Below, piece by piece: positions 6,822 to 16,093 of a DNA stretch of 64,000 nt. This DNA is from Cohaesibacter gelatinilyticus (GTDB lineage Bacteria; Pseudomonadota; Alphaproteobacteria; Rhizobiales; Cohaesibacteraceae), in assembly GCF_900215605.1 (NCBI RefSeq), contig NZ_OBEL01000005.1:1-64000 (forward strand). Direction: 5' to 3'. The notes beneath the pieces are model-generated. The model did not search any database and was not told the DNA's origin. It saw nothing but the letters and a program-made list of their open reading frames with translations. The position numbers were made by a program, and so were the translations under genes. Every line of letters starts with the position of its first letter. The first letter of the stretch is position 1.

Positions 6822-9179
6822 CTATCGCCAGGATTGATTGATGTATTCGACAGCCTGAACATGGGCATCCTGGATTTTCTTGACCATCAGATGAGCGCGG
6901 TCAGTTTGATTCTGATCGATCATGCTTTCCAGATCCGAGGCAAGATCTGCCAAATAGGACATGCCAACATTCCGTGAGGCGCTTTTCAAGGAATGGGCTG
7001 ACCGTCCGGCAAGGCTCAGATCTCCGGTTTGAAGGCCTGTCTGCAGGCTTTTGATCAGATCGCGAGAAGATGTGTGAAACGCTTCCAGTATGGAAAGAGC
7101 GGTTTTCTCACCCAATAGTTCGATATGTTGCTCCATGACACGATCATCACAAAAATCTGCGGTGATCTGAGCCAATGATCGTGTGGTTTCCTCCAGCCGA
7201 TCAGCCAAAAGACAGTCCCGCATCGCTCTCGCCAGATCGTCCTGTGTGAAGGGTTTGGTCAGAAAACCATCTGCGCCTGCTTTGAAACAATCCTCAATTT
7301 CGCGGCGAACCACACAGGCGCTGTGAATGATCACCGGTAATTGCGCGATATCTGAATCCTTCGAAGATCTCATGAGTTGTAACAGCTCACGTCCACTGAG
7401 GCCCGGCATACGATCATCAAGCAACATCAAGTCAAATTTCTGATCTTTGAGGCGAAGAAGTGCTTGTGACCCATCTTCGGCAACACAGATCCTATGCCCA
7501 AGTTTCCTGAGGAACCCCTCGGCAACAATGCGGTTTACCTCATTGTCTTCCACCAATAAAACATGCAGATCGCCGAGCGGCTGATCCGACAGTTCACCGA
7601 TCAGATTGCTGTCTATTGAAAAAGTACCATCAATGATCGGATAGGAAAAACTGAAGATGCTGCCACCATCGGGATTGGCTGCGCAGCCTATGGTGCCGCC
7701 AACGGCATGAACAAGCTTCTTGCAAATTGCCAAGCCCAGACCAGTTCCGCCATAAACGCGACTTGACGCGGTGTTGGGCTGACTGAACGCGTCAAAAAGA
7801 GCAGAGTTATCACCTTCAGGCAAGCCAATTCCGGTATCAATTACATCAAACAACAGTTCGTCTGCCTGTCGTTCTGTTGCCAAGGCATATCGCACTTTGA
7901 CTCGCACCCCGCCGTGATGGGTAAACTTGACTGCATTCCCAACCAGATTGATCAAGATTTGCAACAGCTTGGTCTCGTCGGCATGCAATTTATCCGGGAT
8001 ATCGTCAGAAATATCGAGCTCGATGTTCAGTTTTTTTGATCTGACCTGAGCGATCACTGCGTCGATGACTTGTTTCAAGATTTCTTCAAGATCAAAATCA
8101 TGCGCTTCGATATCGAGAACGCCGGCTTCGATTTTTGAATAATCAAGAACATCATTCAGAACTGACCTCAGAACATTGCTGGAACTGGTAATACCATTCA
8201 CAAACTGATGCTGCTGGTTTGACAGATCGGTGTCTTTCAAAAGATCGGCAAGTCCCAGAAGCCCATTCAATGGCGTGCGAATTTCATGGCTCATTACCGC
8301 CAGAAAGTCCGACTTTGCCCGGTTTGCGGACTCCGCAAGGTCTCTGGCGCGTTTATGTTCGGTCACATCATTGAGAATCAGGACAGTCCCCAAGAATTTC
8401 TCACTGATATCCAGCATTTCCTGTATGCGGACATCAAATATTCGCAGGCCCGAAATGGTAGGTAAACTGATTTCGAAATTGTGTTCATCAGCCGCGCGCT
8501 CAAGAATTTGGGTCAACGATCCGATGACTGGATGAGCATGATCGCGGCCATAATAAATTGCACCAGGCTCGCTTCTACCCAGCAGCAGATGATGTGCAGC
8601 GTGATTCATATTTTGCGGTTGATTATGCTCATCAAGCAGAATGACAGGATCACGCAAGCTCTCGAATATGGTCAGATATTTGTTTTTTTCATTGGTAACT
8701 TGCCGATTATGGCTCTGTATTTCAGCCAGTTTGTCCTCATTGGATGTCATGGCCCATTCAGAGCAAAAGCCAAGTTCGACCAGATCAAAAAACCGCTCGA
8801 CAAATAGGCGGCTTCCTTCCGGATCCGACAAGTCTGCAGAAAATCTGCGCACGAGATCACAATAAGCGTGCCGATAATATTTGGTCAGACCCAGAAAAAG
8901 GTTCAATGTTACTCCACGAGCACGATGCAGGCGGGCTTGTTCAATGCCATATGCAGCAATGGAATTCTCTGTGAAGTCGGCATTGGCCGGAATTTCCGGA
9001 GGTGTATCATAGCGTTTCAAGGCCTGCAGCAAAGGTTCGGTCAGGCCACAAATAGAGGCACGCCAAGCTTCCTTCAATGTTGAGGTATGCTCGGTATAAC
9101 CATTGGCAATTGCATACATGACCACCTGTTCAAGCAGCCAGTCTTCCTTTGCTACTACCAGTTTTTTAAGTGATCCCAT
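6822..9179 (-). CDS. torS: soluble hybrid histidine kinase (PAS-HisKA-HATPase-REC-Hpt), TorS/DorS-like
   Basis: This 785-residue phosphorelay kinase probably drives the adjacent TorR-type regulator. Order of parts: an N-terminal all-helical domain (about 1-150) with the pattern HRARGVTLNLFLG, reminiscent of RsbRD-N-type sensor domains; a short coiled coil; a PAS domain (about 165-280); HisKA with MSHEIRTPLNG (His near 298); HATPase (NLVGNAVKF, DTGIGLP, GGTGLGLAI); a receiver (LLVEDNEVNR, MLLDDRMPG); and an Hpt domain (AHSLKS). No membrane segment is visible, unlike E. coli TorS, so sensing must be cytoplasmic. I chose the ATG at 9179 (GAGGAG upstream); an upstream start at 9242 lacks support. 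The partner is inferred from proximity. Confidence 0.85.
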   Translation of the reverse strand: MGSLKKLVVAKEDWLLEQVVMYAIANGYTEHTSTLKEAWRASICGLTEPLLQALKRYDTPPEIPANADFTENSIAAYGIEQARLHRARGVTLNLFLGLTKYYRHAYCDLVRRFSADLSDPEGSRLFVERFFDLVELGFCSEWAMTSNEDKLAEIQSHNRQVTNEKNKYLTIFESLRDPVILLDEHNQPQNMNHAAHHLLLGRSEPGAIYYGRDHAHPVIGSLTQILERAADEHNFEISLPTISGLRIFDVRIQEMLDISEKFLGTVLILNDVTEHKRARDLAESANRAKSDFLAVMSHEIRTPLNGLLGLADLLKDTDLSNQQHQFVNGITSSSNVLRSVLNDVLDYSKIEAGVLDIEAHDFDLEEILKQVIDAVIAQVRSKKLNIELDISDDIPDKLHADETKLLQILINLVGNAVKFTHHGGVRVKVRYALATERQADELLFDVIDTGIGLPEGDNSALFDAFSQPNTASSRVYGGTGLGLAICKKLVHAVGGTIGCAANPDGGSIFSFSYPIIDGTFSIDSNLIGELSDQPLGDLHVLLVEDNEVNRIVAEGFLRKLGHRICVAEDGSQALLRLKDQKFDLMLLDDRMPGLSGRELLQLMRSSKDSDIAQLPVIIHSACVVRREIEDCFKAGADGFLTKPFTQDDLARAMRDCLLADRLEETTRSLAQITADFCDDRVMEQHIELLGEKTALSILEAFHTSSRDLIKSLQTGLQTGDLSLAGRSAHSLKSASRNVGMSYLADLASDLESMIDQNQTDRAHLMVKKIQDAHVQAVEYINQSWR

Positions 9180-9338
9180 GAAACTCTCCTCAGCTGACCC
9201 CAGACAACTGACCCAGACAAGAATACAGAACTTTGAGGACAAGGTCCTTGCGCTACGTCATGGAGCAGAAGCTGGGATTTGCTGTGTCCATCTGAATTCA
9301 AGTCAGATTCAAAGCAGGAAAGAGAGCCGGAGGCACAT

Positions 9339-10292
9339 TTATGAAGTTACATCTCCATCAAGCCGGTAGCGTTTCAGATGCCCTGCACATGGATCTTTTT
9401 GCAAATGAGACCAGATAGTTGAAACCAGAGGAGATGAATTATTACGACTTTTGTAAACCCGTATTTCCAACTCGGTGTCAAATCTACCATCTCCCGCCAG
9501 AGTAATTTCTCCAGCCTGAAGACTGTCATGTGCGCTGCAGGTGGGTAGCCACAACATTGTGCGCTCCATGAGCGCCAGTTTTTTCATGAACTCGCAAGTG
9601 CCACTTTGTGATGAACACACAAATTTGGGATCCTGAGCAGTCATTTGTGAGAAAATCAGATCCTCAACCTTGGAGAAATATCCAGTCTGGCCATAGCCTA
9701 CATAGGGCAATCCACTATGGGGTGGTCGGTTGACATCATAGGCCGGGCGGCCTTTTTCATCCATTGCAGTACAAAGATGCATAACATCTGTACCAAGTTT
9801 GAGGGATTCAAACTCATGTTGCTCGAGAAAAGCAGGTACCTGTGGATGATAATAGAGCAACACCAGATCAATCTTTCGATCTGACAGCATTTCCACCATT
9901 TGGTAAAAATCATAAGTATCCATCGAGACGGAAAAGTTTCCACAGGCTGATTGAATTTGTTCAAGCCATTCTGGCACAAAACTCAGGGCTAGCGTGGTGG
10001 CGGAAGCAAGGCGCAGATCAGGTAATCTGCTTGTGTTACGCCTTTGAAATTCCACGCGGTTTAGTTGCAGCTCCTGCAAGACGCTCTGAGCAGTATCCTT
10101 GAAGGCCACCCCTTCAGGAGTCAGGGAAACCGGATAGGAGCTGCGATCGATCAAATCAGCTCCCAACCAGTTCTCCAAGGCTTTGATTCGGCGTGAAAAT
10201 GCAGACTGAGTGATGTATCGCTCCTCTGCTGCTTGCGAGAAACTACCGGTTTTACTCAAGACCAGAAAATCAGTCAGCCAGTTCGTGTCCAT
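9339..10292 (-). CDS. LysR-family transcriptional regulator, HypT (YjiE)-like
   Basis: This 317-residue protein has an N-terminal winged helix-turn-helix (about 1-65, with QSAFSRRIKALE and PVSLTPEG) and a type 2 periplasmic-binding-protein-like effector domain. The helix-turn-helix region, with AAEERxxTQSAFSRRI, is close to the HypT/YjiE subgroup, though the ligand cannot be told. The start is supported by GGAG 6 nt upstream. The gene diverges from the peptide ABC operon at 10517. A 17-bp palindrome with a T-N11-A core lies between them, so this protein most likely controls that operon and itself. Confidence 0.85.
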   Translation of the reverse strand: MDTNWLTDFLVLSKTGSFSQAAEERYITQSAFSRRIKALENWLGADLIDRSSYPVSLTPEGVAFKDTAQSVLQELQLNRVEFQRRNTSRLPDLRLASATTLALSFVPEWLEQIQSACGNFSVSMDTYDFYQMVEMLSDRKIDLVLLYYHPQVPAFLEQHEFESLKLGTDVMHLCTAMDEKGRPAYDVNRPPHSGLPYVGYGQTGYFSKVEDLIFSQMTAQDPKFVCSSQSGTCEFMKKLALMERTMLWLPTCSAHDSLQAGEITLAGDGRFDTELEIRVYKSRNNSSPLVSTIWSHLQKDPCAGHLKRYRLDGDVTS

Positions 10293-10339
10293 TGTCTACT
10301 CCATGACCAAATGGGGAAATTTTGGGCAAGTTTGTAATA

Positions 10340-10356
10340 TATGCAAATTTTGCATA
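10340..10356. promoter_or_regulatory. palindrome with LysR-box core
   Basis: TATGCAAA and TTTGCATA flank a single T, forming a perfect 17-bp dyad that contains T-N11-A. It lies 48 bp upstream of the lysR-type start codon and about 160 bp upstream of the binding-protein gene. It fits the expected operator for the divergent LysR protein. Function is inferred from symmetry and position. Confidence 0.6.
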
Positions 10357-10516
10357 ACAAGTCTGTTGGTCGATTTCAACTATTGGCGTTAGGCTTAAAC
10401 AGTCACCTGAATGCTTGACCATCGCTCGAAAAACGAAGCGAAGGCAGTATCAGCTCCGTGCTGGCATCATTGTCAGCGCTTACAAAAGTTGAAAATCATC
10501 CTGAGGGAGATCAAGC

Positions 10517-12124
10517 GTGAATTTTCCATTGACGTTCAAGGGCCTGTCTGTTGCTGCTGTCCTCGCGGCATCAGTCGCCATTCCATCTCTGCCAGCCATG
10601 GCAGAAACTCCAAAAGACACCTTCGTGATTGCACGCAACACAGCAGATGCAATTACGCTTGACCCGGCAGAAGTGTTCGAATTCACTGCGGGCCGTATCA
10701 TTGCCAATATCTATGAGCGCCTCTTCTTCTTCGAGCCGGGTGATCTGACCAAGCTGGTCGGCGGCATTGCCGAATCCTACAAGTTTTCTGATGACGGCAA
10801 GAAAATCACCGTCAAATTGCGCCCGGGTCTGACTTTCCATTCCGGCAACCCTGTCACCTCCGCTGATGTAGCTTATTCACTCGCGCGTGCAGTCAAACTC
10901 GACAAGACCCCAGCATTCATCATCAAGCAGATTGGCTGGACCAAGGATAATGTCGATGAAGCTGTCAAAGCCATTGACCCGATGACTGTTGAGATCAACA
11001 TCCTTGCTGATATGTCTCCAGCCTTGGTTCTCAACCTGCTTTCTGCCAGTGTGGCCTCCATCGTCGACATGAAGGAAGTTGAAGCTCATGCAGTTGACGG
11101 CGATATGGGCTATGCATGGTTGAAGGATCACTCTGCTGGTTCAGGCGCTTACAAGCTGAAAAGCTGGAAAGCCAACGAACTTGTCATGCTCGAAGCATTC
11201 GACAAATTCCGCTATGGCAAGCCACCAATGAAGCGCGTGGTCATTCGTCACGTGGCTGAACCATCTGCACAACGCCTGCTTCTTGAAAAAGGTGACGTGG
11301 ATGCTGCAATGGAGCTTACCTCCGATCAGCTTAAAGGTTTGGCTGGCAATGCGGACGTCAAGCCAATGTCCTATCCGAAGGGCTACTTGATGTATCTGGC
11401 TACCAACATGGAGCATCCCGTGCTTTCCAAGCCGAAAGTGCGTGAAGCGCTCAACTATCTGGTAGATTATGAAGGCATGGTTGGTTCCATTCTTGACGGC
11501 CAATACAAGATCCACCAGAGCTTCTGGCCATCAGGCATGTGGGCAGCGTCCATGGACACTCCTTACAGCTACGACATGGACAAAGCGAAGGCGCTGATGG
11601 CTGAAGCTGGTGTCGAACCGGGCACCAAGATCACCATCGATACACTGAACAAATCTCCGTTCAAGGAAGTTGCGCAAAGCGTACAGGCCAGCCTGAAAAC
11701 TCTTGGCATCGAATCCGAGATCATTCTGTCTGACGGTAAAACCCTGTGGCCAAAATATCGTGCTCGCAAGCATGAGCTGATCGTGGCTCGTTGGGGTCCG
11801 GATTATTCCGATCCACATTCCAACGCCGATGCATTTGCTCACAACCCGGACAATCGCTTCGAAGCGAAACTAACCGGCAAGTTGACTTGGCGTAATGCTT
11901 GGGATGCGAAAGGTTTGACCGAGCTGACCAATCAGGCCGCTGCCGAGTCCGATCCTGCAAAACGTGAAGCAATCTACGCTGACCTGCAGAAAAGGGTACG
12001 TGAGGATTCTCCGTTCACCATCATGTTCCAGGCGATCGGTACTTACGGTCAGCGGGCAAACGTCAAAGACTTTGTCAACGGCGTAACCTCAGATCAGGCC
12101 TATTACTGGACGGTTACCAAATAA
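10517..12124 (+). CDS. peptide ABC transporter substrate-binding protein (SBP_bac_5 family)
   Basis: This 535-residue periplasmic binding protein has a signal peptide (cleavage after AMA, about residue 28) and the DppA/OppA/GsiB fold. Family hallmarks are the NIYERLF stretch near residue 65, the LRPGLTFHSG(N/K)PVTSADVAYS motif region and length. The start is GTG, with GAGGGAGA 6 nt upstream. It is the first gene of a six-gene operon with two permeases, two ATPases and a dipeptidase, so short peptides are the likely cargo. A stem-loop follows it, which usually allows higher expression of the binding protein than of the membrane parts. Confidence 0.9.
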   Translation: MNFPLTFKGLSVAAVLAASVAIPSLPAMAETPKDTFVIARNTADAITLDPAEVFEFTAGRIIANIYERLFFFEPGDLTKLVGGIAESYKFSDDGKKITVKLRPGLTFHSGNPVTSADVAYSLARAVKLDKTPAFIIKQIGWTKDNVDEAVKAIDPMTVEINILADMSPALVLNLLSASVASIVDMKEVEAHAVDGDMGYAWLKDHSAGSGAYKLKSWKANELVMLEAFDKFRYGKPPMKRVVIRHVAEPSAQRLLLEKGDVDAAMELTSDQLKGLAGNADVKPMSYPKGYLMYLATNMEHPVLSKPKVREALNYLVDYEGMVGSILDGQYKIHQSFWPSGMWAASMDTPYSYDMDKAKALMAEAGVEPGTKITIDTLNKSPFKEVAQSVQASLKTLGIESEIILSDGKTLWPKYRARKHELIVARWGPDYSDPHSNADAFAHNPDNRFEAKLTGKLTWRNAWDAKGLTELTNQAAAESDPAKREAIYADLQKRVREDSPFTIMFQAIGTYGQRANVKDFVNGVTSDQAYYWTVTK

Positions 12125-12136
12125 GCCGACATTCTG

Positions 12137-12166
12137 GCATCCACGCGGATTTTTCTGCGTGGATGC
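12137..12166 (+). terminator. stem-loop after the binding-protein gene
   Basis: GCATCCACGC pairs with GCGTGGATGC around a 10-nt loop, 12 nt after the stop codon. No strong T-run follows, so it is likely an mRNA-stabilising or attenuating stem within the operon, comparable to those after other binding-protein genes. The 206-nt gap before the permease gene is otherwise featureless. Confidence 0.6.
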
Positions 12167-12331
12167 ATTTGTTCAGTGTGCGAACTTTGCCTGACAATAC
12201 ATGCATCAGCAGAGTGAACGCGCACCACTTCGTGCATGTTCGGTTTCAAACCATCCCTGATGAGAAGAGGATGAGAAGCTGGCAAATGCACCAAAAGGCA
12301 AATGAGAAAATCTTGCTGCAGGATTGCCTGA

Positions 12332-13393
12332 ATGACTGACAGTTCCACCATAAAAAGCGCGCCAACAGACCTCACTCCCTATTGGAGTGTGATGAAAAAG
12401 ATCGCTGGCGGCATCGCCATGCTGCTGCTTACCTTCATCGGTCTGACCGCTGTGACCTTTATTATTGGTCGCATCATGCCCAATGACCCCGTTGTTGCCA
12501 TAGTTGGCGATCGGGCGTCAAAAGAAGTCTATGAAGCAATGTATATCCAGCTTGGGCTGGACAAGCCGATTTGGCAACAATATCTGATTTTCCTTGGCAA
12601 TGTTCTCCAGGGAGATTTCGGTAGGTCTGTGATGACCACCAGACCTGTGCTGGAAGATATCAAACGCTTCTTTCCCGCAACACTGGAGCTCGCAACAATC
12701 GCGACACTTGTCGGGATTATTATTGGTGTGCCTGCCGGGGTGCTGGCTGCGGTTCGGCAAGGTAAGCTTATCGATCATATTGTTCGGATTCTTGGGCTCT
12801 TGGGCCACTCCATCCCTGTTTTCTGGCTCGGAATGGTGGCGCTGCTGATTTTCTATGCCAAACTCGACTGGGTTGCTGGCCCGGGGCGCATTGATTTTTT
12901 CTATGACGGTGTCGTCGATTCCGTAACTGGCGTCATTCTTATCGACTCAGCACTCGCAGGAGAATGGGACGTCTTCCAAAATGCCGTCTCTCACGTTATC
13001 TTGCCTGCTTCCATGCTGGCAATCTATTCACTGGCTTATATCGCTCGTATGACCCGCTCCTTCATGCTTGATCAGCTCAATCAGGAATATGTTTTGACGG
13101 CAAGGGTCAAGGGGCTGAATGAAGGCGCGGTGATCTGGCATCATGCTTTCCGCAATGTGCTGGTGCAACTCATCACAATCATCGGCCTTACCTATGCCAG
13201 CCTTTTGGAAGGTTCGGTTCTGACCGAGACCGTCTTCGCCTGGCCCGGCATTGGCCAATATATCACCAACTCTTTGTTCAACGCTGATATGAATGCGGTG
13301 ATTGGTGGCACCTTGGTTGTCGGCATCTCCTTTGTCGGTATCAATATGCTGTCCGATATGCTCTACCGAATTGTCGATCCGAGGTCCAAGTGA
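12332..13393 (+). CDS. peptide ABC transporter permease, DppB type
   Basis: This 353-residue inner-membrane protein has an N-terminal membrane helix (LLLTFIGLTAVTFII), a large loop and a BPD_transp_1 core with about five more helices. The EAA-type loop (ARVKGLNEGAVIWHHAFRNVL) contacts the ATPase. The ending IVDPRSK is typical of DppB/OppB proteins. AGGA precedes the ATG by 8 nt. The stop codon overlaps the start of the second permease (TGATG), indicating coupling. It acts with the permease at 13393 as the translocation pore. Confidence 0.92.
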   Translation: MTDSSTIKSAPTDLTPYWSVMKKIAGGIAMLLLTFIGLTAVTFIIGRIMPNDPVVAIVGDRASKEVYEAMYIQLGLDKPIWQQYLIFLGNVLQGDFGRSVMTTRPVLEDIKRFFPATLELATIATLVGIIIGVPAGVLAAVRQGKLIDHIVRILGLLGHSIPVFWLGMVALLIFYAKLDWVAGPGRIDFFYDGVVDSVTGVILIDSALAGEWDVFQNAVSHVILPASMLAIYSLAYIARMTRSFMLDQLNQEYVLTARVKGLNEGAVIWHHAFRNVLVQLITIIGLTYASLLEGSVLTETVFAWPGIGQYITNSLFNADMNAVIGGTLVVGISFVGINMLSDMLYRIVDPRSK

Positions 13394-14322
13394 TGAGTGA
13401 AACTGCGATCAAACCAAACTCGGGTTTCAAAGCCTGGCTTCTGGCCGACTTTCCCGACAATGCTTTTCAGGCCCGTTGTCAGCGTGCCTATATCAGCTGG
13501 TTGAGCTTCAAAACCAACCCCATAGCAATGCTGGGCCTGTTCATCGTGGCATTCCTGTGCTTCGTGGCCCTCTTTGCGCCCTGGATTGCGTCTGGTGATG
13601 GAACCACGCAGGATCTGGCCAATCGTCTTCAGCCAGCAAGTGCAGAGCATTGGTTCGGTACGGATGAGCTTGGGCGTGATGTCTTTGATCGGATCGTCTG
13701 GGGGTCTCGTATCACGCTTTACATCATCTTCCTCGTGTCGATCATTGTTATGCCGCTCGGCCTGCTCATCGGTACAACAGCTGGCCTGCTGGGAGGCATG
13801 GTCGATACAGTTCTGATGCGTGTCACTGATATTTTTCTTGCTTTCCCTCGCCTCATTCTGGCACTGGCCTTTGTTGCAGTGCTCGGACCAGGACTGGAGA
13901 ATGCGGTTCTCGCAATTGCGCTGACCACCTGGTCGCCCTATGCGAGATTGGCACGTGCGGAAACGCTTACTGTACGCAACAGCGAATATATCATGGCTGC
14001 CGAAATCATGGGGGCTTCCAAGATCCGTATTTTGCTTGGCCACATCATGCCCATGTGCCTGTCCTCGACCATTGTACGTCTGACGCTCGATATGGCAGGG
14101 ATCATCCTGACTGCTGCTGGTCTGGGTTTCCTTGGCCTTGGTGCGCAGCCACCGCTGGCAGAGTGGGGAGCAATGATCGCGACCGGTCGTGATTTCCTGC
14201 TTGATCAATGGTGGGTTCCAACCATTCCTGGCATTGCAATTCTGGTGGTCTCTCTGGGCTTCAATCTGCTTGGTGATGGCCTTCGCGATGTGCTTGATCC
14301 TCGCAGTTCGGGAGGACATTGA
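13393..14322 (+). CDS. peptide ABC transporter permease, DppC type
   Basis: This 309-residue inner-membrane permease partners with the preceding DppB-type protein. It has an N-terminal OppC-type region, the conserved FGTDELGRDVFDR(I) motif after the first helix, a coupling-helix loop (AAEIMGASKIRILLGHI) and the family ending GDGLRDVLDPR. I use the ATG at 13393, sharing one base with the upstream stop; GAGG lies 8 nt before it. It overlaps the next ATPase gene in the same way (TGATG). Confidence 0.92.
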   Translation: MSETAIKPNSGFKAWLLADFPDNAFQARCQRAYISWLSFKTNPIAMLGLFIVAFLCFVALFAPWIASGDGTTQDLANRLQPASAEHWFGTDELGRDVFDRIVWGSRITLYIIFLVSIIVMPLGLLIGTTAGLLGGMVDTVLMRVTDIFLAFPRLILALAFVAVLGPGLENAVLAIALTTWSPYARLARAETLTVRNSEYIMAAEIMGASKIRILLGHIMPMCLSSTIVRLTLDMAGIILTAAGLGFLGLGAQPPLAEWGAMIATGRDFLLDQWWVPTIPGIAILVVSLGFNLLGDGLRDVLDPRSSGGH

Positions 14323-15236
14323 TGATGGATGGTGCGAATATGACCAATGCAACTTCGGATCCGTCCGCAGAAAAACCGCTTATCTCGGTTGAAGATCTCC
14401 ATGTGCGCTTCTCAACACCCAAAGGTCCGGTTCATGCCGTGCGCGGGGTGAGCTTTGATCTTGGCCGAGAGCGGCTCGGAATTGTGGGAGAATCCGGTTC
14501 CGGTAAATCCCAGACAGGACGGGCGTTGCTGCGCTTGACTGCGGGTAATGGCAGCATCGAAGCCAAAAAGATGATGTTCGATGGCATGGATTTGATGCAG
14601 GCCAACGATAAGACAATGCGGGATATCCGTGGTTCCCGTATTTCCATGATCATGCAGGATCCCAAATATTCACTCAATCCGGTGATGACCGTCGGTGCCC
14701 AGATTGCTGAATCCTGCCGCCAGCATGAAGATGTCTCCAAGGCCGAAGCAAAACGTCGGGCTCTGGCTATGCTGGATACGGTTCGCATTCGCGAACCATC
14801 GAAAGTCTATAATCTTTATCCGCATCAGGTTTCCGGTGGGATGGGGCAACGCATCATGATCGCCATGATGCTGATCACCAATCCGCAAGTGATGATTGCC
14901 GATGAACCCACTTCAGCGCTGGATGTGACCGTTCAGATGCAAGTGCTGTCCTTGCTCGATGATATGGTACGTGAGCGCGGTATGGGACTGGTTTTGATCA
15001 GTCACGATCTGCATCTGGTTTCAAGCTTTTGTGACCGGGTTCTGGTCATGTATGGTGGCCGGATCATGGAGGTTCTCGACGCCAAGAACCTTGACAATGC
15101 CCAACATCCATACACCAAAGGCTTGCTGAATTGCCTGCCACGTTTGGATGGAGATCACAAGGACCTTCCGGTCCTGAAGCGTGATCCCGCCTGGCTGCAA
15201 GAAGATGTGTTGAGTGACAAGGGAGCCGCGTCATGA
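14322..15236 (+). CDS. peptide ABC transporter ATPase, DppD type
   Basis: This 304-residue cytoplasmic ATPase has Walker A GESGSGKS, the signature VSGGMGQR (a variant of LSGGQ), Walker B VMIADEPTSALD and the H-loop ISHDL. The C-terminal extension of the oligopeptide transporter subfamily follows (HPYTKGLL). Three start codons lie close together (TTG 14319, ATG 14322, ATG 14325) behind GGAGGA; the ATG overlapping the permease stop is chosen. It powers import together with the next ATPase. Confidence 0.92.
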   Translation: MMDGANMTNATSDPSAEKPLISVEDLHVRFSTPKGPVHAVRGVSFDLGRERLGIVGESGSGKSQTGRALLRLTAGNGSIEAKKMMFDGMDLMQANDKTMRDIRGSRISMIMQDPKYSLNPVMTVGAQIAESCRQHEDVSKAEAKRRALAMLDTVRIREPSKVYNLYPHQVSGGMGQRIMIAMMLITNPQVMIADEPTSALDVTVQMQVLSLLDDMVRERGMGLVLISHDLHLVSSFCDRVLVMYGGRIMEVLDAKNLDNAQHPYTKGLLNCLPRLDGDHKDLPVLKRDPAWLQEDVLSDKGAAS

Positions 15237-16009
15237 TTACCATTGAGAATCTTGGTATTCAATTTGGCACAGGCCAGAGCGCCATTCGGGCTCTCAAGGA
15301 CGTAAATCTGCATGTCGGAGAGGGCGAAAGCTACGGTTTGGTTGGTGAGTCAGGATCCGGAAAGTCCACAATTCTAAGGGCTATGGTCGGTATCAATGCA
15401 CATTGGACCGGCAGAATTGAAGTTGATGGCGAAGAGCTGTCTCACAAGCGCACTGTTGCGTCGCGCAAGCATATGCAGATGGTTTTCCAGGATCCTTATG
15501 GCTCACTCCATCCAAGACGTACTATCAATGATACGCTCAAGGAGCCATTGATTATCCATAAGCTGGACAATCACGATGATCGCATTGTCAGTATCCTGGA
15601 AGAGGTTGGTCTGGGGCCGGATTATCGTTTTCGCTATCCGCATCAGCTATCCGGCGGTCAACGTCAACGTGTGGCAATCGCACGAGCTTTGATTCTGGAG
15701 CCTCGGGTTATCCTTCTGGATGAACCAACCAGCGCGCTTGATGTTTCTGTTCAGGCAGAGATCCTCAATCTGCTCTCGGCTCTTCGAAAGGCCCATGGCC
15801 TTACCTACATCATGGTCAGTCATGATCTTGCAGTGGTGGGTCATTTGTGCAGCAAGATAGCTGTCATGAACAGAGGGGAAATCATCGAGGAAATCTCTGA
15901 GGAGCAACTGCGTTCCGGTGACGTTTCTCATGATTATACCCGACAGCTATGGACCGCATCGCAAGGCTATGACCGCGCGGCGCTGCAAAGCTTCAAGGAA
16001 TTTGCTTAA
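15233..16009 (+). CDS. peptide ABC transporter ATPase, DppF type
   Basis: This 258-residue second ATPase has Walker A GESGSGKST, signature LSGGQRQR, Walker B VILLDEPTSALD and H-loop VSHDL. The motif QDPYGSLHPR is typical of the DppF/OppF half. It is somewhat shorter than most DppF proteins because the C-terminal extension is reduced. The ATG overlaps the preceding stop by four bases (ATGA) behind GGGAG, indicating translational coupling. It forms a heterodimer with the DppD-type subunit. Confidence 0.92.
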   Translation: MITIENLGIQFGTGQSAIRALKDVNLHVGEGESYGLVGESGSGKSTILRAMVGINAHWTGRIEVDGEELSHKRTVASRKHMQMVFQDPYGSLHPRRTINDTLKEPLIIHKLDNHDDRIVSILEEVGLGPDYRFRYPHQLSGGQRQRVAIARALILEPRVILLDEPTSALDVSVQAEILNLLSALRKAHGLTYIMVSHDLAVVGHLCSKIAVMNRGEIIEEISEEQLRSGDVSHDYTRQLWTASQGYDRAALQSFKEFA

Positions 16010-16093
16010 AGCAATTATAGATATCTTCATGCGTTGCCGGATTGAAGACAGGGCAGCGCAACTCATTGTATGAATAGATCAAGGAGCCTTGGG

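Noticed and set aside
13363-14352. 329-codon minus-strand open frame
   Set aside because: Antisense shadow of the DppC-type permease; composition rich in His, Gln, Arg and Thr, as expected from a reversed membrane protein gene.
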